Positions 39,001 to 48,100 of a DNA stretch of 64,000 nucleotides are shown one piece after another; positions within the stretch are counted from its first letter, which is position 1, and each line of letters opens with the position of its first letter. Both the position numbers and the translations under genes were made by a program. This DNA is from Aplidium turbinatum. Lineage: Eukaryota; Chordata; Ascidiacea; Aplousobranchia; Polyclinidae. Under the pieces are notes generated by a model, which did not search any database, was not told the DNA's origin, and was given only the letters and a program-made list of their open reading frames with translations. The stretch covers positions 26,233,996-26,297,995 of the forward strand of contig OU964926.1 in NCBI GenBank assembly GCA_918807975.1, read 5' to 3'.

Positions 39001-42000
39001 TAATCAGCGATTAAGAAAAAAACATTGAAAAACGATCCACCCTACTCACCACAGCTCGCTCAAGCAATGCCTTTGAAAGCACAGCCTGCGCACTGCCACT
39101 TGCTTCAAGGCCTACCAGGCTATGGCATATGCGGTGTTCCTTAGTATTATTTTGCGCTATGTACGTGCGACTCAATGTTACCAGAGACACGTTAAACTCA
39201 CACAACAAAGAACGCTCAGTCATAATGCGGCTTCTTGTGTCACTATTGATCGAATGAGGTCAAACCAACGTGACAATACATGACTTTGTCACCTTCATAT
39301 CCTTCAATAAAACTTTATTGTAATTCTTCTCTTCATCTCTCTGCTGCTCCAGAGGCTGCGCAATCTTGGCTAGTTCCCCTTCCAGCTGCAACAGCTCCCT
39401 CATCTGAGCGTCGCTGCTGTTCCTGTCGCCACCGAGCAGCGTGGCGATGGTGGTCATGTACTCCAGTGTGGCCGACAGGATCTGCAACAATCGAGCGACG
39501 CGTCATTGGCGTGATGTGTCGTGTGACGTCACATACAAGATATTGTGTGCGGGATGCAACGCGCTGTTTCAATCATCATTGGTCACCATGAGAAAGCCGG
39601 CGATTTACTTCAATAAACTCAACCAAAGCAAGGCTGGGTTGCTTTAAAAAATCACGGGTTTCCTTGCTGGCGGGTTACGGATTTCCTCCGCAAACCAGGT
39701 GCACCCGCTAGGGGTTGAACCCAGGCCTGGCCAGCTCGTAAATGCACGTCACACATGATCTGATCTTTACAATAAGGCTGACAGATTGAAATGATGCAAA
39801 TTTGAGAGGAAACATTGTGTGGATACGTCATTACAATATTTCAAAAGAGTTTTACCGCCAGACCATAGCAATTAATATTCTGTGCTCGCACATGGCGCCA
39901 CCTACCGGATCATTGTCGATTGTCTTGTTGATGTAGAACTCCTTCGATCCTGCTGTAAAACTTCCTTCGCTGATCTAATAACGGAAAATAAACGTTGAAA
40001 CGACCAAGTGACAATGATAAATGCGAAAGCACATTTCCTAAACACACAACTAGCGCAGATGGGAGGGAGGGGTGTCACAACCACACAACAACCCATTTTG
40101 CTCATTGACAGGAGCGCACAAGTTTTATAGCACGCCGCAAACAAGCCAAAGGACAACTGCAACGCTGAACAAGATGAAACATTTCTTAGTTAAGAATCGT
40201 GGACAAGCTATGTCAGCGGTTCTCTTGCGGATAAAACCTACAAAAAGAGCAGCCATGAACTCACAAGCAATGAAATAATTTCCGGAAAGCGTTCACAGGT
40301 AGGCAAAGCACAACAATATGTATAATTTATTACTACAATGCTCAAGCATGTTGAGTTGTCGCCCCTTGCGTGTCTGTGGTACAACAGAAAAGCACACGGC
40401 ATCTATTTAATTATCTGCCATGTTTGTTGTATCCAGGCTTACACCGGTGGTTGAAGATTTAGATTTAGTGGACGGGAAGGCAAGGAAGCTAATCCGTGTC
40501 CACCTTCAAGCATGTTATCAGTGTTTTTCCAAGACACAGCTGCGTGTTTTCAGTTGGGATGCCAAATAAATTGTCTTCCCAACGACATGTAAGCGCTCCA
40601 ACTCCCCACCGTGTCGCACCCAACCTCGGTTCCACGCAAACATACATGCATACAATGAAATCGCCACATGCTTACTGTTATGACGTTTGAGTTGGATTTC
40701 CTCCCATCAGTTCCCACCGAGATGTCGAAGAAGGGAAACGCTGCAAGTGGCGCTAGAGATCTTAAAGTCTTGTTGAAGTCAAACTCGGTGAGGTTAGCTG
40801 GGCCAAGTAGCGGCCACCCTCCAAACTGTGATAAACAGAATTACATCAACTCAGATAAAAAAACCCGACCTTTCCATATGTAGTCAATGTCAGACGCATC
40901 AATGTGAAAACGATTCATCATCAAAATGCTCGATACGTCATACAGGTCTGGTCGCATAAAATACTAATGAATTTTATAGAAGTGTATTTACCAAGACATA
41001 ACCATGTGATCTGGGCGGGAGCCGAACCACGTTCCTTCGAACGCTGAGCAGTGAGCACTGACAATTGTTTGTTATGGCGTTTGAACAGAAATTCAGTTTG
41101 ATGTCAGATTAACTGGTTTCTTACCAAGAGAAGGTTGTATTTGGAGGCTTAAAAATCTCCTGTCATGCAAATTGCTGATGATGTATCACAAGTAGAGTTG
41201 TAAATGCAAAAAAAAAACGTGTTTTTTAAAAAAAAAACTTGGGCCAAAAAAAACACGCGTTTTTTGTTTTTTTTCATATTTTTCAGGAAAAGTTGCAAAT
41301 TTTTTACAATTTGCAGCTTAGTTTCATTATAGTGGTCTTGAAAAACATTAAACTAGTAAAATTGGTTTTATTGGTGTGCTGAAATTCCTAAGTGTTTGTG
41401 CTTGGCAGCAGCATATGTTTTTTGCATAGCCCTATAGCCTTCGTTGTTTCACTTTCTTCTTCATTCTCAGGCATGTTTGTGGCAGTAGACCTGACAAACA
41501 TTGAATTAATGCAATTTGATACATGACATAATGTAGATGAGTTAATTTCTTTTTCCTTTTATGGAAGTGCCCTTTATGGAAGGTAGCCTACGATGTCAGT
41601 ATATCGCTAGGCCTACCGGTTATTCTTGTACACACTCAATGGGTTGACGAAATTTTGGCAAAAACAAGATGGCAGTATTCTGAACACACATTACCTTGTT
41701 TGTGGTAATATTGCTATTGCTATTGCCAATAGCTTATTTAAACATGTTTTTTAACTGATAGCTTAACAACGATGTATATGCTTTATAAATGTTGAAACAT
41801 AAGTATTCTTTTCGTGTGTTGTAAAAGGTCTTACACACTTTATCATTGATGCTTCCTGCAGATCATTTGTGACATAATGCAAGAGATCTTATCACTAATA
41901 TTTTTAGCTGTCAAAAGTAAGTGCATTTGTCAGAAAAGGTTTAGGTTAATGTTCCTTTCAAATGCCCACCACCCATGTTGACTATTGCTAGTAACTACCA

Positions 42001-45000
42001 ACCATGAATGAAGAAATTTTCCCTTCAAAGTGGAGTTTTTTTTTCAGCACTGCTCAGTGCTCAGTGTTCACATTGTGAATAAATGCTTCATAATACTTTT
42101 CCTGACAAGAATAAAGTTTTACCCATATTCCCGCAATGCAGGATAAAGATACCAAACAAACATCAAAGATGAAAACTTATTTTATTTGGGAACTACGCTG
42201 GAGTAAAAAGGAGTGAGAATTGACCTCTTGTAGTTACGCACCAATAAAACCATGATGCGTAACTTTAATTTTTTTTTTTTATTGAGTAGAGGAAAGATTG
42301 ATGAAAAGTTTGGCAAAAACAGAAAAGTGCGGAAGTCTCAAAGTTCTGAAAACTACAGTAGTTCAATTTGGATGGATAAGTGCAACCATACTTCTTTTAA
42401 AAATGTCTATGACAGCACAATGGTATGACTAAGGGAAAAGAAACATGACTATGACATCACAAAGGAGTATTGAACCTCTTCAGGGAAAATAAAAAACATC
42501 AAAATGTTTCCATCTTTCACTACATTTAAATGTGATTTGGGCTAAAAGTTGGGACTTAAGCACTACACTGCTTTTGCCAAACTTTTCATCAATCTTTCCT
42601 CTACCCAATAAAAAAAAAATTTTTTTTTTAAGTTACGCATCATGGTTTTATTGGTGCGTAACGACAAGAGGTTAATTTCTTTTTATCTGAAAAAGTAGTA
42701 GCCAAAACTTGTTTTAATGTTCATTAACAGATAGCCCACCCCAGAAAACATGGGGTAGAGCTGAACATCATCCAAATATGTTGAGCGGTTCTTGAGATAT
42801 TGCCATTTTTCTATTGCTCCTTATCCATGAAGCCATCTAGTGGCTAAGGTTACTTCACTTATAACTCGAGAACCGCTTGTGTGATTTTTATCAAGTTTGC
42901 ACCAAATGCACATCAACTGGAACAACCTCTTGACGTTGTACTGGAAAAGGTGTGGAGTGCTGGTCAAAAGTGCCTGTGTTAAGTAGAAAAACAGGACACT
43001 GACCACCTGGTCCTAACATGCCCATTAACCAAAATCCCAGGTGGCTTCGAAACTGTACACGAGTGTGGTACTGCATTTAACAACTGGCTCGACCAAATTA
43101 CAGACAATACTTGAGATGTGCCAACCATAGGACACTGTTACTACTATTTGAGACAATGAGAAATCTTTATGGCTCGTTTGTTGAGACTTGGAATCTACAA
43201 AATTGCAATGAAAAAATAGGCCTATACCAGACATATATAGTCTGATTTAAAGTAAGTTATACGAGTTATGAGACTGTTTCTTTGTTGAAAGAGACGCTAT
43301 TGCAATGAGTTTACCCTAATTGCTGCATATTGTGACATTTAATGTCAAAATAGGTAAAAAAAACAAAAAAAAACGAATTAAAAACAAAAAAAACGATAAA
43401 AAACAAAAAAAACGAGCTCGTTTTTTCAAAAAAAAAAAAAAAACGTTTTTTTACATCTCTAATCACAAACGTTTTCAGATCCGTAGAGCAACGTTTCGTT
43501 GATATTTTGCAAAACTTTGATATTAATAAATAAAAATAGCAAATATCATAGTTTGTAATATTGCCAGAAAACCTTAAAGCAAACTAGAGAATGAGCTAGT
43601 GCAGTGGGGATAATAACTTGGTACACAGGAAACCATGTCGGAGCTACTGACCTTGTTGATGAAGGAGATGAGAGGGTCAGCCCCCACCGCATTGATGCTG
43701 TCCATGTCCAGACAAGACCGGTACATCGCCCGCGCTTTCTCTTCAGCAGACGACTGTGACGTCACATTGGACTCTGGTGAAAGGTTACAAAAGTAAGTAA
43801 TCCCACGAGAGGTTAAACAGTCAACCCAATCTCCCACGTGAGGGGAAAATGTGTCCTAACCTTGACAACTCTCATGCACATACGTTCATTGCGATGGACC
43901 CTGATTAAAGGTTGAACGAGAAAATGCCGCAGAAGACGTTCTCTAGCTTTTTGATTTCTGAGTTGCTTTCTACGTCAAGACGGTAATAGTGTGACATAAC
44001 AAACCACTGGAAACAGTGACGGAACAGTGAACATAGTCATGGAACAGTGGATATAGTAAGAATTAAAAACAGTGCAAAGAAGAGTGACCTTCAACTCGAC
44101 TCGATAGTTGAAGGGAACGGGCATTAACTCCTCAGACCATCGCCATGGATGACATCGCAGCCCAGAAGACGAACAAATTCTTTTATAACAATTAAATGTT
44201 TCACATTGGAGTTTCTGATTGAAATGTGGCGAACATTCTGGCGTATTATGTTTGAAACAAATTACAAGATTTGAGTCAAGTTACTTTCACACCAATTTGT
44301 TTAACTAACATTTCACACAGAACAACTTGGCACTCTGCCAGTAAAAAACAAGAAACACTTCAAAATGGACAGATAAAATCTCAATGATTGGTGTAAACAA
44401 GATAATAATCAAATAGTGTCAACCACCCCAGGCTCCGACCTTGCTTATGTTGACTAAAGTCGCTTAGACGTAGAAGAGACGTTAGTTGACGTCACTATTT
44501 TGTTGTAGACAAAGCTGACATTGTGGCCAAGCATACATGCCTAGCCAGCAAGTCAGTCTAGTTACATTGATTCAACGTCTGCAGGCATGGAATCAATGTA
44601 ACAAGGCACCGCTTTACTGGCTGGAGTTGATCACGAATTGTGTCGCGTGTGGATTGCCTTGTTACTTCCGTGCAAACGTTCCTTCACGACACCAAGTGCG
44701 TGCAGGGTGTCGAACCCCCAACCTCTGCTTGGCAATGTGACCAATCATAGAGAAATTGACTTTGCACGAGGAAAGCGTGCGGTTCATGCAGGCGGCAATT
44801 CAGACTCTTTAGTTTTTAGAATACCACAAACAAATGATTGATGAATGTAAAAACGGGACCGATTCTTGGCTGGAATCGTTTGAGTGGTTACCCTGAGGGA
44901 TTTGCCACACGATTTGCACCTTCAAGATCAAACTAGGGTTTTGTCTTCGTTACAAATTGTTAAGAAACGGAATCTACGGACACAAGAAACCAAAGATTAA

Positions 45001-47096
45001 ACTTCCTTGCCAGCAAATCAGTCCTTTTTACATTGATGACAAATGTGAAAAATGGTTGATTCGCTGACTGGATTGGGAACCCAGAAATGACGACTCGTTC
45101 CAGTCACAAGCTGAGATTCTCCGCAAGGGATTCCACCGAGACGAAACCAATCAAACGAGATGCAGCAAAATGTGCACTGATCGATAAGCATAAATTATTG
45201 ATGACGTACCCAGCATTGCTTTCATGATCACGTGGTTCTCTTGCCACAACGTGTTGAATGTGCTCCATCTGCACGCACATGACGTCGGTTAATTCATTAA
45301 GTCTGAAACCCGCACAACATGACACGTTCATTCATTCACTCCGTTTGAAGGTTAACGGTCTTCTAAGAGTCTCGTGGGTCTTATTCAAATAGAGTATCTT
45401 CAATCAAAATCATAAGTACATTGACAATTGACATACATTGTCAAGCACAATTGCATTGGCTGAGGGCTTATTAGGAGGGCACACCTAACGTCTCGAAAAA
45501 CATGAGCAAGATTGAATTCATCATTCCATGTGATACCGTACTTCGCATTATTATAATATCACTGTTTTACATAGCAGAATGCAGTATTGTTCTCCACCAT
45601 AGTTGTACATGGTTCTTTATTTAGCGATTAATTTAATGGGAAAATGAAACGTTTGCAGCCGAAGGAGGTTGACATGTACTGTTCAAGCTAAGTCTCACCA
45701 AACGCAGAGCGATCATGATCTGGTTCTATGGCATTATCAGGGCGAGTTGAGCACAACCTCATAAGATGGCACTGCAACGTATAGGCTACAGCGTCACGTT
45801 AAGAAGTATTTTACTGTAACATTCTTACATGGCCTGTCCCGGAGGTAAGGGGTTCCTCTTCTGCCACCCCCCACAGGCAAACTGATGGAAGTCCTGACAA
45901 GGGTCCATCGTTTCGTCCAAGGATAGCGCCACCCGACTCGCAATTTCAACGCAGTCCCGTGTCACGCATGGCTTGGTCGTGTTCTGGTCGAGTGGTGACG
46001 ATGTAGTGAACAATGATTGGCTGCATTGTTCATCTGCATTAAAAAACGTGGCAATTAGAGACGCATACGGTAGCGCACTGCTGTGACGTATTCAAAAAAT
46101 ATACAAAAAGTCAAAAACATTTGATAACTCGTAAGGATTTCTCTGCCTTCCAACAAACATCCAAGATGATGGCAAGAATATCAGATACAGCAAAAAAGAC
46201 TAAGAGATTAATTTCGTTTCGTCTCAACGAAGGGCCACATGATCTCTAGGCAATGGTTAAGCGACATTTATGCAGTGATGTACGCGCATACAAAAAATAT
46301 TGACGCCGTCAGCGCAAACGCAAACGTTCGAAAAACCATACGCCGTATGCGTCAACGTAACTTGTAAAAAAAGTTGGCGGCATCAGTGCATACACTAGCG
46401 AAAACTAATTTTGTTTCCTAGGTGCTAAACATTCACAATTTCACACGGTATAAACGACTCGAAACAAATAAGTTTTATTTTGAATTTTCACGCAGATACA
46501 CAAGCATCTGAAAGTGTTCATCTGACATTTTGCTGTGTTTTGGTTCCAATATGTCTTTGCCCATTGCAAACATTCTTTTAACTGCAGCGCTGGAAGGTAT
46601 TGGAGTGTTGTAGCGAAAAAAAGACATTAAAAAGTATGCGTTGACGCTATGCGCTAAAAAAACGCGAAAATTTTACGGCGTAGCCTCAAGCGTAAACTAT
46701 CCAAAAAAATGTGGCCGCAAGCGTTAGCGTAAACAAAAAGTCTACGCCGCAAGTATGCGGCGTAGAATTTGCGGCGTATACGTACATCTCTGCATTTATG
46801 CAGCAATACAAAAGTACAGTTGACTGGAAATCGTATAGGTCATAAACGGATGCATGACTCAAAACTCGTGATGGCTTAATCGATTTGGTTCGTTTTGTTT
46901 ATTATGTTAGCAAGAAACTAGACGAACCTGATGGATTGGCATCGTCCATCACTAATTTGACCACAAGCAATATGGAAAGTAGAGCGACAAGGAAGATGAG
47001 AACCTTCTCAAGATTGGTGAGAGACTTGATGCCTCTGCAGCACCAACATCTCATCCTTCTGTACCTTGAGTCTCCTGAGTACTTATGGAAGGTCAG
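23849..47096 (-). CDS. Endothelin-converting-enzyme-like M13 zinc metallopeptidase, 18 exons joined
   Basis: The joined exons 46928-47096, 45829-46033, 45210-45268, 43652-43773, 40676-40825, 39906-39974, 39293-39481, 35891-36042, 34991-35105, 34630-34740, 33815-33913, 33327-33404, 32667-32773, 28560-28618, 28081-28200, 27495-27619, 26910-26975, 24323-24427 and 23849-24025 give 758 residues plus stop (the first exon carries the membrane anchor; the other 18 carry the ectodomain). All introns are GT-AG and all phases agree. The product is a type II membrane peptidase: a short cytoplasmic part, one anchor helix, then the large M13 ectodomain. Visible hallmarks are [14 protein letters not shown], the substrate-binding VNAFY, the zinc site HELTH, GENIAD with the third zinc ligand E, and the C-terminal CTVW end. 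[15 protein letters not shown] and [10 protein letters not shown] resemble ECE-type enzymes more than neprilysin. M13 enzymes trim peptide hormones; the substrate here is unknown. The extreme N-terminus is unresolved. Confidence 0.95.
24323..24427 (-). CDS. M13 peptidase exon
   Basis: Reads [20 protein letters not shown] and [13 protein letters not shown], the QLFFxxFAQ region. Phase 0 at both ends. Confidence 0.95.
25350..26098. mobile_element. hAT-type non-autonomous element
   Basis: The ends are CAGTGGTTCTTAACCTGGGC and, inverted, CAGTGGTTCTTAACCTTTTT. The flanks GGCTAGAG and GGCTAGAC are probably the target duplication (7 of 8, one base offset). It lies in the intron between the GENIAD exon and the next. 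Inside are a strong hairpin (25834-25910) and a smaller one around 25608-25660. Confidence 0.8.
25834..25910. repeat. Hairpin inside the hAT-type element
   Basis: The arms CTAAAAAATCAGCAGAGATG and its inverse extend to about 34 paired bases, including GTGCCTTAAG, around a short loop. Confidence 0.7.
26560..26830. mobile_element. Fragment of a hAT-type family also at 38270 and 60040
   Basis: It shares AAATGCTCTCACAGCGCACC and CTGGGGGAGGCC followed by CCCCAGACCCCCCGC with the nested element at 38270-38688. I could not place its ends. It lies in an intron just after the GENIAD exon. Confidence 0.5.
26910..26975 (-). CDS. M13 peptidase exon: GENIAD
   Basis: Reads [20 protein letters not shown]. 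The glutamate of GENIAD is the third zinc ligand and the aspartate stabilises a zinc histidine. Phase 0 at both ends. Confidence 0.97.
27495..27619 (-). CDS. M13 peptidase exon
   Basis: Reads [20 protein letters not shown] and [15 protein letters not shown], the DNWW and CMVxQYS blocks after the zinc site. Phase 1 in, phase 0 out. Confidence 0.95.
27752..27860. repeat. Palindromic MITE, copy 1
   Basis: Ends CCCAGACAGCAAAATC and, inverted, CCCAAACAGCAAAATC. The centre TTCAACGTCTGCAGACGTTG is itself palindromic. Flanked by TA on both sides. In an intron of the peptidase gene. Confidence 0.75.
28081..28200 (-). CDS. M13 peptidase exon: zinc site HExxH
   Basis: Reads [26 protein letters not shown] and the zinc motif HELTH followed by GFDDQ. 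The two histidines bind zinc and the glutamate is the catalytic base. Phase 1 at both ends. Confidence 0.98.
28560..28618 (-). CDS. M13 peptidase exon: substrate-binding NAFY
   Basis: A 59-base exon reading [19 protein letters not shown]. The VNAFY motif holds the substrate backbone in this family. Phase 2 in, phase 1 out. Confidence 0.95.
29302..31744 (-). CDS. Pogo-type transposase, three exons
   Basis: Exons 31351-31744, 30913-31054 and 29302-30826 join in phase through GT-AG introns into a 686-residue protein. The N-terminus has a psq-type helix-turn-helix (about residues 15-50, [20 protein letters not shown]) and a CENP-B-like second DNA-binding part (about 70-140, [11 protein letters not shown]). 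The DDE_1 domain keeps three aspartates: D191 in YNLDETG, D300 in [10 protein letters not shown] and D336 in [13 protein letters not shown] (35 residues between the last two). A basic stretch ([10 protein letters not shown]-like) and an acidic serine tail follow. Near the C-terminus is a small domain beginning [13 protein letters not shown], seen in other pogo-like proteins. No stop or frameshift interrupts it. It would act in the nucleus on the element's ends. Confidence 0.9.
31186..31262 (+). repeat. Retroposon-like tail with ACGAAACGTCGGAAAA, copy 1
   Basis: It aligns loosely with 33175-33245: both have CGAAACGTCGGAAAA, then ACACCTTGTGATAGTTTTGC or ATCTTGTGGTAGTTTAGC. This may be a LINE or Penelope 3' region; the family is uncertain. 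Confidence 0.35.
32667..32773 (-). CDS. M13 peptidase exon
   Basis: Reads [20 protein letters not shown] then RKPVKRD, equal to the LRxPVDRxxW region. Phase 0 in, phase 2 out. The pogo element begins about 280 bp away in the following intron. Confidence 0.85.
33175..33245 (+). repeat. Retroposon-like tail with ACGAAACGTCGGAAAA, copy 2
   Basis: Partner of 31186-31262, within a peptidase-gene intron. Confidence 0.35.
33327..33404 (-). CDS. M13 peptidase exon
   Basis: Reads [16 protein letters not shown] and YLDTEYKQ, the IGFPD-type block. Phase 0 at both ends. Confidence 0.9.
33815..33913 (-). CDS. M13 peptidase exon
   Basis: Reads [20 protein letters not shown] then [13 protein letters not shown], the conserved WMD segment. 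Phase 0 at both ends. Confidence 0.95.
34630..34740 (-). CDS. M13 peptidase exon
   Basis: Reads [20 protein letters not shown] and [17 protein letters not shown], the RWxxC...FVxxxF block. Phase 0 at both ends. Confidence 0.95.
34991..35105 (-). CDS. M13 peptidase exon
   Basis: Reads [20 protein letters not shown] and then [14 protein letters not shown] is a strong family marker. Phase 2 in, phase 0 out. Confidence 0.95.
35891..36042 (-). CDS. M13 peptidase exon
   Basis: Reads [16 protein letters not shown] and [20 protein letters not shown]. The acceptor side (right edge) lies 74 bp from the transposon at 36117. Phase 0 in, phase 2 out. Confidence 0.95.
36482..36592 (+). repeat. Tandem repeat, 36-bp unit, three copies
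   Basis: The unit contains CTACTGCAGGTTTCAAGCTG followed by TATCTCTCTCACGCAG. It lies in the 5' part of the transposon at 36117-39044. Confidence 0.85.
36660..38160 (+). pseudogene. Broken transposase of the unassigned family
   Basis: Conserved blocks in order: [41 protein letters not shown] (36876 on), an EPGS block ended by a stop at 36996-36998, VECDGT, then after a frame change [20 protein letters not shown] and [15 protein letters not shown] (37160-37340). Next come [23 protein letters not shown] and VVQRNGF, and a final block [12 protein letters not shown] and VGFIRSRL. At least one stop and two or three frame changes interrupt it. I recognise these blocks from uncharacterised, often multi-copy animal proteins. 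CQLHANE has the CxxH arrangement of hAT and MULE transposases; with FDGRKD and CDGT it could make an RNase-H-like catalytic core (inference). Confidence 0.7.
38270..38688. mobile_element. Nested hAT-type MITE
   Basis: The ends are CAGTGGCGTAGCCAAGGGG and, inverted, CAGTAGCGTAGCCAGG. The target duplication is GGAGTTAC / GCAGTTAC. 419 bp, inserted in the larger transposon just after its transposase. The 3' part shares CTGGGGGAGGCC with 26.6 kb and 60.2 kb. Confidence 0.85.
39293..39481 (-). CDS. M13 peptidase exon
   Basis: 63 codons: [13 protein letters not shown], then [20 protein letters not shown] and [12 protein letters not shown]. Phase 0 at both ends. The next intron (36043-39292) holds the 2.9-kb transposon. 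Confidence 0.95.
39906..39974 (-). CDS. M13 peptidase exon
   Basis: A 23-codon exon ([15 protein letters not shown] and on), in the place of the GLGLPSRDYY segment of other members. Phase 0 at both ends. Confidence 0.85.
40676..40825 (-). CDS. M13 peptidase exon
   Basis: Reads [20 protein letters not shown] and later [19 protein letters not shown], matching the GGWP and SVGxD blocks of the family. Phase 0 at both ends. Confidence 0.95.
42126..42165 (+). mobile_element. SINE family 1, 3' end fragment
   Basis: Shares CCCGCAATGCAGGATAAAGA and the AAACAAAC tail with the copy at 21003-21318. Confidence 0.65.
42222..42676. mobile_element. Foldback element with 120-bp arms
   Basis: The left arm CCTCTTGTAGTTACGCACCA and on (42227-42350) recurs inverted at 42547-42672. 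The arms are flanked by TTGA and TTAA, so a piggyBac-like TTAA target is possible. No coding capacity. Confidence 0.65.
43652..43773 (-). CDS. M13 peptidase exon
   Basis: Reads [20 protein letters not shown] then [11 protein letters not shown], the family's conserved YxSC segment. Phase 1 in, phase 0 out. Confidence 0.95.
44544..44624. repeat. Palindromic MITE, copy 2 (diverged)
   Basis: Ends GCCAGCAAGTCAGTC and, inverted, CCAGCCAGTAAAGC; centre CATTGATTCAACGTCTGCAG. In a peptidase-gene intron. Confidence 0.6.
45009..45071. repeat. Palindromic MITE, copy 3 (short)
   Basis: Ends GCCAGCAAATCAGTCC and, inverted, CCAGTCAGCGAATCAA. In a peptidase-gene intron. Confidence 0.55.
45210..45268 (-). 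CDS. M13 peptidase exon
   Basis: A 59-base exon reading [19 protein letters not shown], typical of the M13 N-terminal helix. Phase 2 in, phase 1 out. Confidence 0.9.
45829..46033 (-). CDS. M13 peptidase exon: start of ectodomain
   Basis: Carries [33 protein letters not shown] and the KRNPLPPG turn. These cysteines form the conserved N-terminal disulphides of the M13 fold. Phase 1 in, phase 2 out. Confidence 0.95.
46273..46792. mobile_element. hAT-type non-autonomous element, copy 2 (uninterrupted)
   Basis: The ends are CAGTGATGTACGCGCATAC and, inverted, CAGAGATGTACGTATACG. A perfect 8-bp duplication CATTTATG flanks the element. It gives the empty site of the LTR element found in the copy at 13181-18397 (GTGCATACACTAGCG here). 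Confidence 0.9.
46928..47096 (-). CDS. M13 peptidase exon: signal anchor
   Basis: Starts [14 protein letters not shown], then a cysteine cluster CWCC and the membrane helix [18 protein letters not shown]. Enters in phase 0 and leaves in phase 1. The block LTFH...CW is placed as in ECE1, just before the anchor. Confidence 0.85.
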
Positions 47097-47756
47097 CTGA
47101 AATAAAACAGAAAATTAAAAATAGTAAAACTTTGCCCAAGTAAACGATCAACTGAAACCGTTGCCAGGCGCTGTGGAAGCTCTTTCGGTTCTAACTGCTC
47201 ATTGTCACCTAATAATTCACATTCATTGCTTAGCTCTAGTTTCTGAGCTGTGGAAAATAGCATTAATTTTGTTAATGTTCACAAATTAGTCTTAAAACCA
47301 TTAGAATCCGTGATTTAAGGTAATAATTGAGTAGTTTGTTACAAATGAAGTGTCGTCGTCGTGTGAGCCTCTGGGGCCGAGAGTATATCTTTTTACCACC
47401 CCAGATGCACGATGTTCCCGGAGTACACGGGAAGGCTACTAGAGAGCAGCCAGTCTTTGGTTTCATCATCCATTAGAACAAGTCATTTCAAGAGCAATGG
47501 CAACAATGAAACGATTGCACCGGTTTGGCACAGCACTGGTCTAACACGTCCACTATCAATGACATTAGTTTTCATACGCTTTCAATCATCGATAAACTAC
47601 AAATAATTACGTCATCTTCTGCGTCAATGACCGGCATGACGTCATCCATGGTTGCTCGGCTGTTAACGTGGTGGTCTCCGTTGGTGGCAGTTACCTAAAG
47701 TGGATCAACACAAGTTGCCATCAGGTCTTAAAACTAAATTACAGTTTTGTCTTACT

Positions 47757-48050
47757 CAGGGATTCGTAGTATAGGGATCGCCAACTCGGCTGGATATCTG
47801 ACAAGCAGAGTGTAAAAATGTTGCCAGATATTTTTAAAATTTTTAGAAAAAAATCTCCTTTTGGCATTTTTAAAGTAGTAGTTGCCCAAAACTTGCCTGT
47901 AAATAAACGGACAAGCTTCGGTCGAGCATTATTCTTTAAAAATGCCAAAAATTAGTTTTTCTAAAAATTTAAAAAATATTTGGCAACACCTTTACACTCC
48001 GCTTGTCAGATATCCAGCCGATTTGACGATCCCTATACTACGAATCCCTG
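47757..48050. mobile_element. hAT-type MITE with long arms
   Basis: Arms of about 100 bp start CAGGGATTCGTAGTATAGGG on both sides. The target duplication is GTCTTACT / ATCTTACT. 294 bp, almost fully palindromic. Confidence 0.9.
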
Positions 48051-48100
48051 ATCTTACTGTACAAAAACGAATGTACAATTACAAACATAACCTTACAGTA

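Larger units (their letters stand above)
36117..39044 (+). mobile_element. DNA transposon of an unassigned, possibly hAT-related lineage
   Basis: The ends start TAGGGTGGATCGTTTTTCAA on both sides (right side inverted) and continue as inverted repeats for about 200 bp. A perfect 8-bp duplication CTCACCAC flanks the element (36109-36116 and 39045-39052). The right end holds a second, tandem version of the subterminal repeat (about 38720-38870). Inside are a broken transposase gene, a 36-bp triple repeat and a nested hAT-type MITE. It occupies one intron of the peptidase gene. Confidence 0.9.
41193..43461. mobile_element. hAT-like element, 2.3 kb
   Basis: The left end TAGAGTTGTAAATGC and inverted right end TAGAGATGTAAAAAAACG lie next to long A/T runs. 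The target duplication is ATCACAAG / ATCACAAA. I found no transposase. It contains a SINE family 1 tail (42126-42165) and a foldback element (42222-42676). Confidence 0.7.

Noticed and set aside
47272-47469. Minus-strand frame MMKPKTGCSLVAF as the peptidase N-terminus
   Set aside because: Its only donor leaves it in phase 1, which does not join the anchor exon.
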